Of a stretch of 64,000 bases of DNA, positions 14,701 through 30,000 are shown piece by piece. The stretch comes from Meghimatium bilineatum (Eukaryota > Mollusca > Gastropoda > Stylommatophora > Philomycidae). Position 1 is the first letter of the stretch. Every line of letters begins with the position of its first letter. The notes under the pieces are model-generated. The model made no database searches. It was given only the letters and a program-made list of their open reading frames with translations, and was not told the DNA's origin. The stretch is taken from the NCBI GenBank assembly GCA_034231615.1, contig CM067306.1, forward strand, positions 31,628,617 through 31,692,616. The letters run 5' to 3'. Both the position numbers and the translations under genes were made by a program.

Positions 14701-15762
14701 ATAGGAATTAAGTAGAAAAAGAATGTGTTTATATGTCATATATACAAGGTAAATTTTATAAAAATATTTACTTCTGATTTTTGCACTATAGGAATTAAGT
14801 AGAAATAGAATGTGTTTATATGTCGCATAAAAAGAAAATTTTTTTAAATGTTTATAAGAATGTGTTAATATGGCGCATATTTACATACAAAGTATATTTT
14901 ATAAAAATGTTTACTTCTGAATTTTGCACTATAGAAACTAAGCAGAAAAAGAATGTGTTTATATGTCATATAATTATATACAAGGTATATTTTATAAAAA
15001 TATTTACTTCTGATTTTTGCATCATAGGAACTAAGTAGAAAAAGAATGTGTTTATATGTCACATAAAAAGAAAAAAGGAAATTTTATAAAAATGTTTATT
15101 TTTTGAATTTTGAACTATAGGATCTAAGCAGTAAAAGAATGTGTTTATGTAGTAGCATAAATATAAAATAGTAAATTTTTTTAATGTTATTTTTTGAATT
15201 TTGCTCTATAGGATATAGTAGAAAAAGAATGTGTTTATATGTCATATATACAAGGTAAATTTTAGTAAAATATTTACTTCTGATTTTTGCACTATAGGAA
15301 CTAAGTAGAAAAAAGAATGTGTTTATGTCGCAGAAATATAAAATAGTAAATTTTTTAATGTTTATTTTTTGAATTTTGCACCATAGGAATTAAGTAGAAA
15401 AAGAATGTGTTTATGTGTCATATATACAAGGTAAATTTTATAAAAATATTTACTTCTTTTTTTGCACTATAGGAATTAAGAAGAAATAGAATGTGTTTAT
15501 ATGTCATATATAAAGAAAATTATTTTAAATGTTTATAAGAATGTGTTAATATGGCGTATATTTACATACAAAGTATATTTTATAAAAATGTTTCCTTCTG
15601 AATTTTGCACTATAGAAACTAGGTAGAAAAAAATAATGTCATAGGAACTAAGTAGAAAAAGAATGTGTTTATATGTCATATATTTATATACAAGGTAAAT
15701 TTTATAAAAATATTTACTTCTGATTTTTGCACCATAGGAACTAAGTAGAAAAATAATGTGTT

Positions 15763-15770
15763 TACCGGTA
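15763..15770. other. TACCGGTA insertion in a Sat-1 monomer
   Basis: The monomer reads TGTTTACCGGTATATGTCAC here, while the matching monomer at about 12270 reads TGTTTATATGTCAC. The difference is six extra bases that turn TA into TACCGGTA. The filled version recurs near 21548, 24607, 27540, 28137, 31653, 34417, 37709 and 40643, always in the same monomer class. It looks like one original event spread by array duplication. Confidence 0.85.
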
Positions 15771-18700
15771 TATGTCACATAAAAAGAAAAAGGAAATTTT
15801 ATAAAAATGTTTATTTTTGAATTTTGCACTATAGGAACTGAGTAGAAATAGAATGTGTTTATATGTAGCATAAAAAAAGAATATTCTTTTTAAATGTTAA
15901 TTTTTTGAATTTTGCACTATAGGAATTAAGTAGAAAAAGAATGTATTTATATGTCATATATACAAGGTAAATTTTATAAAAATATTTACTTCTGATTTTT
16001 GCACTATAGGAATTAAGTAGAAATAGAATGTGTTTATATGTCGCATAAAAAGAAAATTTTTTAAAATGTTTATAAGAATGTGTTAATATGGCGCATATTT
16101 ACATACAAAGTATATTTTATAAAAATGTTTACTTCTGAATTTTGCACTATAGAAATTAGGTAGAAAAAAATAATGTCATAGGAACTAAGTAGAAAAAGAA
16201 TGTGTTTATATGTCATATATTTATATACAAGGTAAATTTTATAAAAATATTTACTTCTGATTTTTGCATCATAGGAACTAAGTAGAAAAAGAATGTGTTT
16301 ATATGTCACATAAAAAGAAAAAGGAAATTTTATAAAAATGTTTATTTTTGAATTTTGCACTATAGGATCTAAACAGTAAAAGAATGTGTTGATGTAGCAT
16401 AAATATAAAATAGTAAATTTTTTTAATGTTTATTTTTTGAATTTTGCTCTATAGGATATAGTAGAAAAAGAATGTGTTTATATGTCATATATACAAGGAA
16501 AATTTTATAAAAATATTTACTTCTGATTTTTGCACTATAGGAATTAAGTAGAAAAAGATTGTGTTTATATGTCGCATCAAAAGAAAATTTTTAAATTTTT
16601 ATTATAAGAATGTGTTAATATGGCGCATATTTACATACAAAGTATATTTTATAAAAATGTTTCCTTCTGAATTTTGCACTATTGGAACTAAGCAGAAAAA
16701 GAATGTGTTTATATGTCATATATACAAGGTAAATTTTATAAAAATATTTACTTCTGATTTTTGCACTATAGGAATTAAGTAGAAATAGAATGTGTTTATA
16801 TGGCGCATAAAAAGAAAATTTTTTAAAATGTTTATAAGAATGTGTTAATATGGCGCATATTTACAAACAAAGTATATTTTATAAAAATGTTTACTTCTGA
16901 ATTTTGCACTATAGAAACTAGGTAGAAAAAAATAATGTCATAGGAACTAAGTAGTAAAAGAATGTGTTTATATGTCATATAAAAAGAAAAAGGAAATTTT
17001 ATAAAAATGTTTATTTTTGAATTTTGCACTATAGGAACTAAGTAGAAATAGAATGTGTTTATATGTAGCATAAAAAAAGAATATTCTTTTTAAATGTTAA
17101 TTTTTGGAATTTTGCACTATAGGATCTAAGTAGTAAAAGAATGTGTTTATGTACTTAAATATAAAATAGTAAATTTTTTAATGTTTATTTTTTGAATTTT
17201 GCACTATAGGAATTAAGTAGAAAAAGAATGTGTTTATATGTCATATATACAAGGAAAATTTTATAAAAATATTTACTTCTGATTTTTGCACTATAGGAAT
17301 TAAGTAGAAAAAGATTGTGTTTATATGTCGCATCAAAAGAAAATTTTTAAATTTTTATTATAAGAATGTGTTAATATGGCGCATATTTACATACAAAGTA
17401 TATTTTATAAAAATGTTTACTTCTGAATTTTGCACTATTGGAACTAAGCAGAAAAAGAATGTGTTTATATGTCATATATACAAGGTAAATTTTATAAAAA
17501 TATTTACTTCTGATTTTTGCACTATAGGAATTAAGTAGAAATAGAATGTGTTTATATGTCGCATAAAAAGAAAATTTTTTAAAATGTTTATAAGAATGTG
17601 TTAATATGGCGCATATTTACAAACAAAGTATATTTTATAAAAATGTTTACTTCTGAATTTTGCACTATAGAAACTAGGTAGAAAAAAATAATGTCATAGG
17701 AACTAAGTAGTAAAAGAATGTGTTTATATGTCATATAAAAAGAAAAAGGAAATTTTATAAAAATGTTTATTTTTAAATTTTGCACTATAGGAACTAAGTA
17801 GAAATAGAATGTGTTTATATGTAGCATAAAAAAAGAATATTCTTTTTAAATGTTAATTTTTGGAATTTTGCACTATAGGATCTAAGTAGTAAAAGAATGT
17901 GTTTATGTGTCACATAAAAAGAAAAAGGAAATTTTATAAAAATGTTTATTTTTGAATTTTGCACTATAGGAACTAAGTAGAAAAAGAATGTGTTTATATG
18001 TCATATATACAAGGTAAATTTTATAAAAATATTTACTTCTGATTTTTGCACTATAGGAATTAAGTAGAAATAGAATGTGTTTATATGTCGCATAAAAAGA
18101 AAATTTTTTTAAATGTTTATAAGAATGTGTTAATATGGCGCATATTTACATACAAAGTATATTTTATAAAAATGTTTACTTCTGAATTTTGCACTATAGA
18201 AACTAAGCAGAAAAAGAATGTGTTTATATGTCATATAATTATATACAAGGTATATTTTATAAAAATATTTACTTCTGATTTTTGCATCATAGGAACTAAG
18301 TAGAAAAAGAATGTGTTTATATGTCACATAAAAAGAAAAAAGGAAATTTTATAAAAATGTTTATTTTTTGAATTTTGAACTATAGGATCTAAGCAGTAAA
18401 AGAATGTGTTTATGTAGTAGCATAAATATAAAATAGTAAATTTTTTTAATGTTATTTTTTGAATTTTGCTCTATAGGATATAGTAGAAAAAGAATGTGTT
18501 TATATGTCATATATACAAGGTAAATTTTAGTAAAATATTTACTTCTGATTTTTGCACTATAGGAACTAAGTAGAAAAAAGAATGTGTTTATGTCGCAGAA
18601 ATATAAAATAGTAAATTTTTTAATGTTTATTTTTTGAATTTTGCACCATAGGAATTAAGTAGAAAAAGAATGTGTTTATGTGTCATATATACAAGGTAAA

Positions 18701-21005
18701 TTTTATAAAAATATTTACTTCTGATTTCTGCACTATAGGAATTAAGTAGAAATAAAATGTGTTTATATGTCGCATAAAAAGAAAATTTTTTAAAATGTTT
18801 ATAAGAATGTGTTAATATGGCGCATATTTACATACAAAGAATATTTTATAAAAATGTTTACTTCTGAATTTTGCACTATAGAAACTAGGTAGAAAAAAAT
18901 AATGTCATAGGAACTAAGTAGAAAAAGAATGTGTTTATGTCATATATTTATATACAAGGTAAATTTTATAAAAATATTTACTTCTGATTTTTGCATCATA
19001 GGAACTAAGTAGAAAAAGAATGTGTTTATATGTCACATAAAAAGAAAAAAGGAAATTTTATAAAAATGTTTATTTTTTGAATTTTGCACTATTGGATCTA
19101 AGCAGTAAAAGAATGTGTTTATGTAGTAGCATAAATATAAAATAGTAAATTTTTTTGATGTTTATTTTTTTAATTTTGCACTACAGGAATTAAGTAGAAA
19201 AAGAATGTGTTTATATGTCATATATACAAGGAAAATTTTATAAAATATTTACTTCTGATTTTTGCATCATAGGAACTAAGTAGAAAAAGAATGTGTTTAT
19301 ATGTCACATAAAAAGAAAAAGGAAATTTTATAAAAATGTTTATTTTTGAATTTTGCACTATAGGAACTAAGCAGTAAAAGAATGTGTTTATATGTCATAT
19401 ATACAAGGTAAATTTTATAAAAATATTTACTTCTGATTTTTGCACTATAGGAATTAAGTAGAAATAGAATGTGTTTATATGTCGCATAAAAAGAAAATTT
19501 TTTTAAATGTTTATAAGAATGTGTTAATATGGCGCATATTTACATACAAAGTATATTTTATAAAAATGTTTACTTCTGAATTTTGCACTATAGAAACTAA
19601 GCAGAAAAAGAATGTGTTTATATGTCATATAATTATATACAAGGTATATTTTATAAAAATATTTACTTCTGATTTTTGCATCATAGGAACTAAGTAGAAA
19701 AAGAATGTGTTTATATGTCACATAAAAAGAAAAAAGGAAATTTTATAAAAATGTTTATTTTTTGAATTTTGAACTATAGGATCTAAGCAGTAAAAGAATG
19801 TGTTTATGTAGTAGCATAAATATAAAATAGTAAATTTTTTTAATGTTATTTTTTGAATTTTGCTCTATAGGATATAGTAGAAAAAGAATGTGTTTATATG
19901 TCATATATACAAGGTAAATTTTAGTAAAATATTTACTTCTGATTTTTGCACTATAGGAACTAAGTAGAAAAAAGAATGTGTTTATGTCGCAGAAATATAA
20001 AATAGTAAATTTTTTAATGTTTATTTTTTGAATTTTGCACCATAGGAATTAAGTAGAAAAAGAATGTGTTTATGTGTCATATATACAAGGTAAATTTTAT
20101 AAAAATATTTACTTCTGATTTCTGCACTATAGGAATTAAGTAGAAATAAAATGTGTTTATATGTCGCATAAAAAGAAAATTTTTTAAAATGTTTATAAGA
20201 ATGTGTTAATATGGCGCATATTTACATACAAAGAATATTTTATAAAAATGTTTACTTCTGAATTTTGCACTATAGAAACTAGGTAGAAAAAAATAATGTC
20301 ATAGGAACTAAGTAGAAAAAGAATGTGTTTATGTCATATATTTATATACAAGGTAAATTTTATAAAAATATTTACTTCTGATTTTTGCATCATAGGAACT
20401 AAGTAGAAAAAGAATGTGTTTATATGTCACATAAAAAGAAAAAAGGAAATTTTATAAAAATGTTTATTTTTTGAATTTTGCACTATTGGATCTAAGCAGT
20501 AAAAGAATGTGTTTATGTAGTAGCATAAATATAAAATAGTAAATTTTTTTGATGTTTATTTTTTTAATTTTGCACTACAGGAATTAAGTAGAAAAAGAAT
20601 GTGTTTATATGTCATATATACAAGGAAAATTTTATAAAATATTTACTTCTGATTTTTGCATCATAGGAACTAAGTAGAAAAAGAATGTGTTTATATGTCA
20701 CATAAAAAGAAAAAGGAAATTTTATAAAAATGTTTATTTTTGAATTTTGCACTATAGGAACTAAGCAGTAAAAGAATGTTTTTATGTAGCATAAATATAA
20801 AATAGTAAATTTTTTAATGTTTATTTTTTGAATTTTGCTCTATAGGATATAGTAGAAAAAGAATGTGTTTATATGTCATATATACAAGGAAAATTTTATA
20901 AAAATATTTACTTCTGATTTTTGCACTATAGGAATTAAGTAGAAAAAGATTGTGTTTATATGTCGCATCAAAAGAAAATTTTTAAATTTTTATTATAAGA
21001 ATGTG

Positions 21006-24000
21006 TTAATATGGCGCATATTTACATACAAAGTATATTTTATAAAAATGTTTACTTCTGAATTTTGCACTATTGGAACAAAGTAGAAAAAGAATGTGTT
21101 TATATGTCATATATTTATATACAAGGTAAATTTTATAAAAATATTTACTTCTGATTTTTGCATCATAGGAACTAAGTAGAAAAAGAATGTGTTTATATGT
21201 CATATATTTATATACAAGGTAAATTTTATAAAAATATTTACTTCTTTTTTTGCACTATAGGAATTAAGAAGAAATAGAATGTGTTTATATGTCATATATA
21301 AAGAAAATTATTTTAAATGTTTATAAGAATGTGTTAATATGGCGTATATTTACATACAAAGTATATTTTATAAAAATGTTTCCTTCTGAATTTTGCACTA
21401 TAGAAACTAGGTAGAAAAAAATAATGTCATAGGAACTAAGAAAAAGAATGTGTTTATATGTCATATATTTATATACAAGGTAAATTTTATAAAAATATTT
21501 ACTTCTGATTTTTGCACCATAGGAACTAAGTAGAAAAATAATGTGTTTACCGGTATATGTCACATAAAAAGAAAAAGGAAATTTTATAAAAATGTTTATT
21601 TTTGAATTTTGCACTATAGGAACTAAGTAGAAATAGAATGTGTTTATATGTAGCATAAAAAAAGAATATTCTTTTTAAATGTTACTTTTTTGAATTTTGC
21701 ACTATAGGAATTAAGTAGAAAAAGAATGTATTTATATGTCATATATACAAGGAAAATTTTATAAAAATATTTACTTCTGATTTTTGCACTATAGGAATTA
21801 AGTAGAAATAGAATGTGTTTATATGTCGCATCAAAAGAAAATTTTTAAATTTTTATTATAAGAATGTGTTAATATGGCGCATATTTACATACAAAGTATA
21901 TTTTATAAAAATGTTTACTTCTGAATTTTGCACTATAGAAATTAGGTAGAAAAAAATAATGTCATAGGAACTAAGTAGAAAAAGAATGTGTTTATATGTC
22001 ATATATTTATATACAAGGTAAATTTTATAAAAATATTTACTTCTGATTTTTGCATCATAGGAACTAAGTAGAAAAAGAATGTGTTTATATGTCACATAAA
22101 AAGAAAAAGGAAATTTTATAAAAATGTTTATTTTTGAATTTTGCACTATAGGAACTAAGTAGAAATAGAATGTGTTTATATGTAGCATAAAAAAAGAAAA
22201 TTATTTTTAAATGTTAATTTTTTGAATTTGCACTATAGGATCTAAACAGTAAAAGAATGTGTTGATGTAGCATAAATATAAAATAGTAAATTTTTTTAAT
22301 GTTTATTTTTTGAATTTTGCTCTATAGGATATAGTAGAAAAAGAATGTGTTTATATGTCATATATACAAGGAAAATTTTATAAAAATATTTACTTCTGAT
22401 TTTTGCACTATAGGAATTAAGTAGAAAAAGATTGTGTTTATATGTCGCATCAAAAGAAAATTTTTAAATTTTTATTATAAGAATGTGTTAATATGGCGCA
22501 TATTTACATACAAAGTATATTTTATAAAAATGTTTACTTCTGAATTTTGCACTATTGGAACTAAGCAGAAAAAAATGTGTTTATATGTCATATATTTATA
22601 TACAAGGTAAATTTTAGTAAAATGTTTACTTCTGAATTTTGCACTATAGAAACTAAGCAGAAAAAGAATGTGTTTATATGTCATATAATTATATACAAGG
22701 TATATTTTATAAAAATATTTACTTCTGATTTTTGCATCATAGGAACTAAGTAGAAAAAGAATGTGTTTATATGTCACATAAAAAGAAAAAAGGAAATTTT
22801 ATAAAAATGTTTATTTTTTGAATTTTGAACTATAGGATCTAAGCAGTAAAAGAATGTGTTTATGTAGTAGCATAAATATAAAATAGTAAATTTTTTTAAT
22901 GTTATTTTTTGAATTTTGCTCTATAGGATATAGTAGAAAAAGAATGTGTTTATATGTCATATATACAAGGTAAATTTTAGTAAAATATTTACTTCTGATT
23001 TTTGCACTATAGGAACTAAGTAGAAAAAAGAATGTGTTTATGTCGCAGAAATATAAAATAGTAAATTTTTTAATGTTTATTTTTTGAATTTTGCACCATA
23101 GGAATTAAGTAGAAAAAGAATGTGTTTATGTGTCATATATACAAGGTAAATTTTATAAAAATATTTACTTCTGATTTCTGCACTATAGGAATTAAGTAGA
23201 AATAAAATGTGTTTATATGTCGCATAAAAAGAAAATTTTTTAAAATGTTTATAAGAATGTGTTAATATGGCGCATATTTACATACAAAGAATATTTTATA
23301 AAAATGTTTACTTCTGAATTTTGCACTATAGAAACTAGGTAGAAAAAAATAATGTCATAGGAACTAAGTAGAAAAAGAATGTGTTTATGTCATATATTTA
23401 TATACAAGGTAAATTTTATAAAAATATTTACTTCTGATTTTTGCATCATAGGAACTAAGTAGAAAAAGAATGTGTTTATATGTCACATAAAAAGAAAAAA
23501 GGAAATTTTATAAAAATGTTTATTTTTTGAATTTTGCACTATAGGATCTAAGCAGTAAAAGAATGTGTTTATGTAGTAGCATAAATATAAAATAGTAAAT
23601 TTTTTTGATGTTTATTTTTTTAATTTTGCACTACAGGAATTAAGTAGAAAAAGAATGTGTTTATATGTCATATATACAAGGAAAATTTTATAAAATATTT
23701 ACTTCTGATTTTTGCATCATAGGAACTAAGTAGAAAAAGAATGTGTTTATATGTCACATAAAAAGAAAAAGGAAATTTTATAAAAATGTTTATTTTTGAA
23801 TTTTGCACTATAGGAACTAAGCAGTAAAAGAATGTTTTTATGTAGCATAAATATAAAATAGTAAATTTTTTAATGTTTATTTTTTGAATTTTGCTCTATA
23901 GGATATAGTAGAAAAAGAATGTGTTTATATGTCATATATACAAGGAAAATTTTATAAAAATATTTACTTCTGATTTTTGCACTATAGGAATTAAGTAGAA

Positions 24001-27000
24001 AAAGATTGTGTTTATATGTCGCATCAAAAGAAAATTTTTAAATTTTTATTATAAGAATGTGTTAATATGGCGCATATTTACATACAAAGTATATTTTATA
24101 AAAATGTTTACTTCTGAATTTTGCACTATTGGAACAAAGTAGAAAAAGAATGTGTTTATATGTCATATATTTATATACAAGGTAAATTTTATAAAAATAT
24201 TTACTTCTGATTTTTGCATCATAGGGACTAAGTAGAAAAAGAATGTGTTTATATGTCATATATTTATATACAAGGTAAATTTTATAAAAATATTTACTTC
24301 TTTTTTTGCACTATAGGAATTAAGAAGAAATAGAATGTGTTTATATGTCATATATAAAGAAAATTATTTTAAATGTTTATAAGAATGTGTTAATATGGCG
24401 TATATTTACATACAAAGTATATTTTATAAAAATGTTTCCTTCTGAATTTTGCACTATAGAAACTAGGTAGAAAAAAATAATGTCATAGGAACTAAGTAGA
24501 AAAAGAATGTGTTTATATGTCATATATTTATATACAAGGTAAATTTTATAAAAATATTTACTTCTGATTTTTGCACCATAGGAACTAAGTAGAAAAATAA
24601 TGTGTTTACCGGTATATGTCACATAAAAAGAAAAAGGAAATTTTATAAAAATGTTTATTTTTGAATTTTGCACTATAGGAACTAAGTAGAAATAGAATGT
24701 GTTTATATGTAGCATAAAAAAAGAATATTCTTTTTAAATGTTACTTTTTTGAATTTTGCACTATAGGAATTAAGTAGAAAAAGAATGTATTTATATGTCA
24801 TATATACAAGGTAAATTTTATAAAAATATTTACTTCTGATTTTTGCACTATAGGAATTAAGTAGAAATAGAATGTGTTTATATGTCGCATAAAAAGAAAA
24901 TTTTTTAAAATGTTTATAAGAATGTGTTAATATGGCGCATATTTACATACAAAGTATATTTTATAAAAATGTTTACTTCTGAATTTTGCACTATAGAAAT
25001 TAGGTAGAAAAAAATAATGTCATAGGAACTAAGTAGAAAAAGAATGTGTTTATATGTCATATATTTATATACAAGGTAAATTTTATAAAAATATTTACTT
25101 CTGATTTTTGCATCATAGGAACTAAGTAGAAAAAGAATGTGTTTATATGTCACATAAAAAGAAAAAGGAAATTTTATAAAAATGTTTATTTTTGAATTTT
25201 GCACTATAGGAACTAAGTAGAAATAGAATGTGTTTATATGTAGCATAAAAAAAGAAAATTATTTTTAAATGTTAATTTTTTGAATTTGCACTATAGGATC
25301 TAAACAGTAAAAGAATGTGTTGATGTAGCATAAATATAAAATAGTAAATTTTTTTAATGTTTATTTTTTGAATTTTGCTCTATAGGATATAGTAGAAAAA
25401 GAATGTGTTTATATGTCATATATACAAGGAAAATTTTATAAAAATATTTACTTCTGATTTTTGCACTATAGGAATTAAGTAGAAAAAGATTGTGTTTATA
25501 TGTCGCATCAAAAGAAAATTTTTAAATTTTTATTATAAGAATGTGTTAATATGGCGCATATTTACATACAAAGTATATTTTATAAAAATGTTTACTTCTG
25601 AATTTTGCACTATTGGAACTAAGTAGAAAAAGAATGTGTTTATATGTCATATATTTATATACAAGGTAAATTTTATAAAAATATTTACTTCTGATTTTTG
25701 CATCATAGGAACTAAGTAGAAAAAGAATGTGTTTATATGTCACATAAAAAGAAAAAAGGAAATTTTATAAAAATGTTTATTTTTTTAATTTTGCACTATA
25801 GGATCTAAGCAGTAAAAGAATGTGTTTATGTAGTAGCATAAATATAAAATAGTAAATTTTTTTGATGTTTATTTTTTTAAATTTTGCACTATAGGAATTA
25901 TGTAGAAAAAGAATGTGTTTATATGTCATATATACAAGGACAATTTTATAAAATATTTACTTCTGATTTTTGCACTATAGGAATTAAGTAGAAAAAGAAT
26001 GTGTTTATATGTCGCATCAAAATAAAATTTTTTAAATTTGTTATAAGAATGTGTTAATATGGCGCATATTTACATACAAAGTATATTTTATAAAAATGTT
26101 TACTTCTGAATTTTGCACTATTGGAACTAAGCAGAAAAAAATGTGTTTATATGTCATATATTTATATACAAGGTAAATTTTAGTAAAATATTTACTTCTG
26201 ATTTTTGCACTATAGGAACTAAGTAGAAAAAAGAATGTGTTTATGTTGCAGAAATATAAAATAGTAAATTTTTTAGTGTTTATTTTTTGAATTTTGCACT
26301 ATAGGAATTAAGTAGAAAAAGAATGTGTTTATATGTCATATATACAAGGTAAATTTTATAAAAATATTTACTTCTGATTTTTGCACTATAGGAATTAAGT
26401 AGAAATAAAATGTATTTATATGTCGCATAAAAAGAAAATTTTTTTAATGTTTATAAGAATGTGTTAATATGGCGCATATTTACATACAAAGTATATTTTA
26501 TAAAAATGTTTACTTCTGAATTTTGCACTATAGAAACTAGGTAGAAAAAAATATTGTCATAGGAACTAAGTAGAAAAAGAATGTGTTTATATGTCATATA
26601 TTTATATACAAGGTAAATTTTATTAAAATATTTACTTCTGATTTTTGCATCATAGGAACTAAGTAGAAAAAGAATGTGTTTATATGTCACATAAAAAGAA
26701 AAAGGAAATTTTATAAAAATATTTATTTTTGAATTTTGCACTATAGGAACTAAGTAGAAATAGAATGTGTTTATATGTAGCATAAAAAAAGGAAATTATT
26801 TTTAAATGTTTATTTTTTGAATTTTGCTCTATAGGATATAGTAGAAAAAGAATGTGTTTATATGTCATATATACAAGGAAAATTTTATAAAAATATTTAC
26901 TTCTGATTTTTGCACTATAGGAATTAAGTAGAAAAAGATTGTGTTTATATGTCGCATCAAAAGAAAATTTTTAAATTTTTATTATAAGACTGTGTTAATA

Positions 27001-30000
27001 TGGGGCATATTTACATACAAAGTATATTTTATAAAAATGTTTACTTCTGAATTTTGCACTATTGGAACAAAGTAGAAAAAGAATGTGTTTATATGTCATA
27101 TATTTATATACAAGGTAAATTTTATAAAAATATTTACTTCTTATTTTTGCATCATAGGAACTAAGTAGAAAAAGAATGTGTTTATATGTCATATATTTAT
27201 ATACAAGGTAAATTTTATAAAAATATTTACTTCTTTTTTTGCACTATAGGAATTAAGAAGAAATAGAATGTGTTTATATGTCATATATAAAGAAAATTAT
27301 TTTAAATGTTTATAAGAATGTGTTAATATGGCGTATATTTACATACAAAGTATATTTTATAAAAATGTTTCCTTCTGAATTTTGCACTATAGAAACTAGG
27401 TAGAAAAAAATAATGTCATAGGAACTAAGTAGAAAAAGAATGTGTTTATATGTCATATATTTATATACAAGGTAAATTTTATAAAAATATTTACTTCTGA
27501 TTTTTGCACCATAGGAACTAAGTAGAAAAATAATGTGTTTACCGGTATATGTCACATAAAAAGAAAAAGGAAATTTTATAAAAATGTTTATTTTTGAATT
27601 TTGCACTATAGGAACTAAGTAGAAATAGAATGTGTTTATATGTAGCATAAAAAAAGAAAATTATTTTTAAATGTTAATTTTTTGAATTTGCACTATAGGA
27701 TCTAAACAGTAAAAGAATGTGTTGATGTAGCATAAATATAAAATAGTAAATTTTTTTAATGTTTATTTTTTGAATTTTGCTCTATAGGATATAGTAGAAA
27801 AAGAATGTGTTTATATGTCATATATACAAGGAAAATTTTATAAAAATATTTACTTCTGATTTTTGCACTATAGGAATTAAGTAGAAAAAGATTGTGTTTA
27901 TATGTCGCATCAAAAGAAAATTTTTAAATTTTTATTATAAGAATGTGTTAATATGGCGCATATTTACATACAAAGTATATTTTATAAAAATGTTTACTTC
28001 TGAATTTTGCACTATTGGAACTAAGCAGAAAAAGAATGTGTTTATATGTCATATATTTATATACAAGGTAAATTTTATAAAAATATTTACTTCTGATTTT
28101 TGCACCATAGGAACTAAGTAGAAAAATAATGTGTTTACCGGTATATGTCACATAAAAAGAAAAAGGAAATTTTATAAAAATGTTTATTTTTGAATTTTGC
28201 ACTATAGGATCTAAGCAGTAAAAGAATGTGTTTATGTAGTAGCATAAATATAAAATAGTAAATTTTTTTGATGTTTATTTTTTTAATTTTGCACTATAGG
28301 AATTATGTAGAAAAAGAATGTGTTTATATGTCATATATACAAGGACAATTTTATAAAATATTTACTTCTGATTTTTGCACTATAGGAATTAAGTAGAAAA
28401 AGAATGTGTTTATATGTCGCATCAAAATAAAAATTTTTAAATTTTTTATAAGAATGTGTTAATATGGCGCATATTTACATACAAAGTATATTTTATAAAA
28501 ATGTTTACTTCTGAATTTTGCACTATTGGAACTAAGCAGAAAAAAATGTGTTTATATGTCATATATTTATATACAAGGTAAATTTTAGTAAAATATTTAC
28601 TTCTGATTTTTGCACTATAGGAACTAAGTAGAAAAAAGAATGTGTTTATGTTGCAGAAATATAAAATAGTAAATTTTTTAGTGTTTATTTTTTGAATTTT
28701 GCACTATAGGAATTAAGTAGAAAAAGAATGTGTTTATATGTCATATATACAAGGTAAATTTTATAAAAATATTTACTTCTGATTTTTGCACTATAGGAAT
28801 TAAGTAGAAAAAGATTGTGTTTATATGTCGCATCAAAAGAAAATTTTTAAATTTTTATTATAAGAATGTGTTAATATGGCGCATATTTACATACAAAGTA
28901 TATTTTATAAAAATGTTTACTTCTGAATTTTGCACTATTGGAACTAAGCAGAAAAAGAATGTGTTTATATGTCATATATACAAGGTAAATTTTATAAAAA
29001 TATTTACTTCTGATTTTTGCACTATAGGAATTAAGTAGAAATAGAATGTGTTTATATGTCGCATAAAAAGAAAATTTTTTAAAATGTTTATAAGAATGTG
29101 TTAATATGGCGCATATTTACAAACAAAGTATATTTTATAAAAATGTTTACTTCTGAATTTTGCACTATAGAAACTAGGTAGAAAAAAATAATGTCATAGG
29201 AACTAAGTAGTAAAAGAATGTGTTTATATGTCATATAAAAAGAAAAAGGAAATTTTATAAAAATGTTTATTTTTGAATTTTGCACTATAGGAACTAAGTA
29301 GAAATAGAATGTGTTTATATGTAGCATAAAAAAAGAATATTCTTTTTAAATGTTAATTTTTGGAATTTTGCACTATAGGATCTAAGTAGTAAAAGAATGT
29401 GTTTATGTGTCACATAAAAAGAAAAAGGAAATTTTATAAAAATGTTTATTTTTGAATTTTGCACTATAGGAACTAAGTAGAAAAAGAATGTGTTTATATG
29501 TCATATATACAAGGTAAATTTTATAAAAATATTTACTTCTGATTTTTGCACTATAGGAATTAAGTAGAAATAGAATGTGTTTATATGTCGCATAAAAAGA
29601 AAATTTTTTTAAATGTTTATAAGAATGTGTTAATATGGCGCATATTTACATACAAAGTATATTTTATAAAAATGTTTACTTCTGAATTTTGCACTATAGA
29701 AACTAAGCAGAAAAAGAATGTGTTTATATGTCATATAATTATATACAAGGTATATTTTATAAAAATATTTACTTCTGATTTTTGCATCATAGGAACTAAG
29801 TAGAAAAAGAATGTGTTTATATGTCACATAAAAAGAAAAAAGGAAATTTTATAAAAATGTTTATTTTTTGAATTTTGAACTATAGGATCTAAGCAGTAAA
29901 AGAATGTGTTTATGTAGTAGCATAAATATAAAATAGTAAATTTTTTTAATGTTATTTTTTGAATTTTGCTCTATAGGATATAGTAGAAAATGAATGTGTT

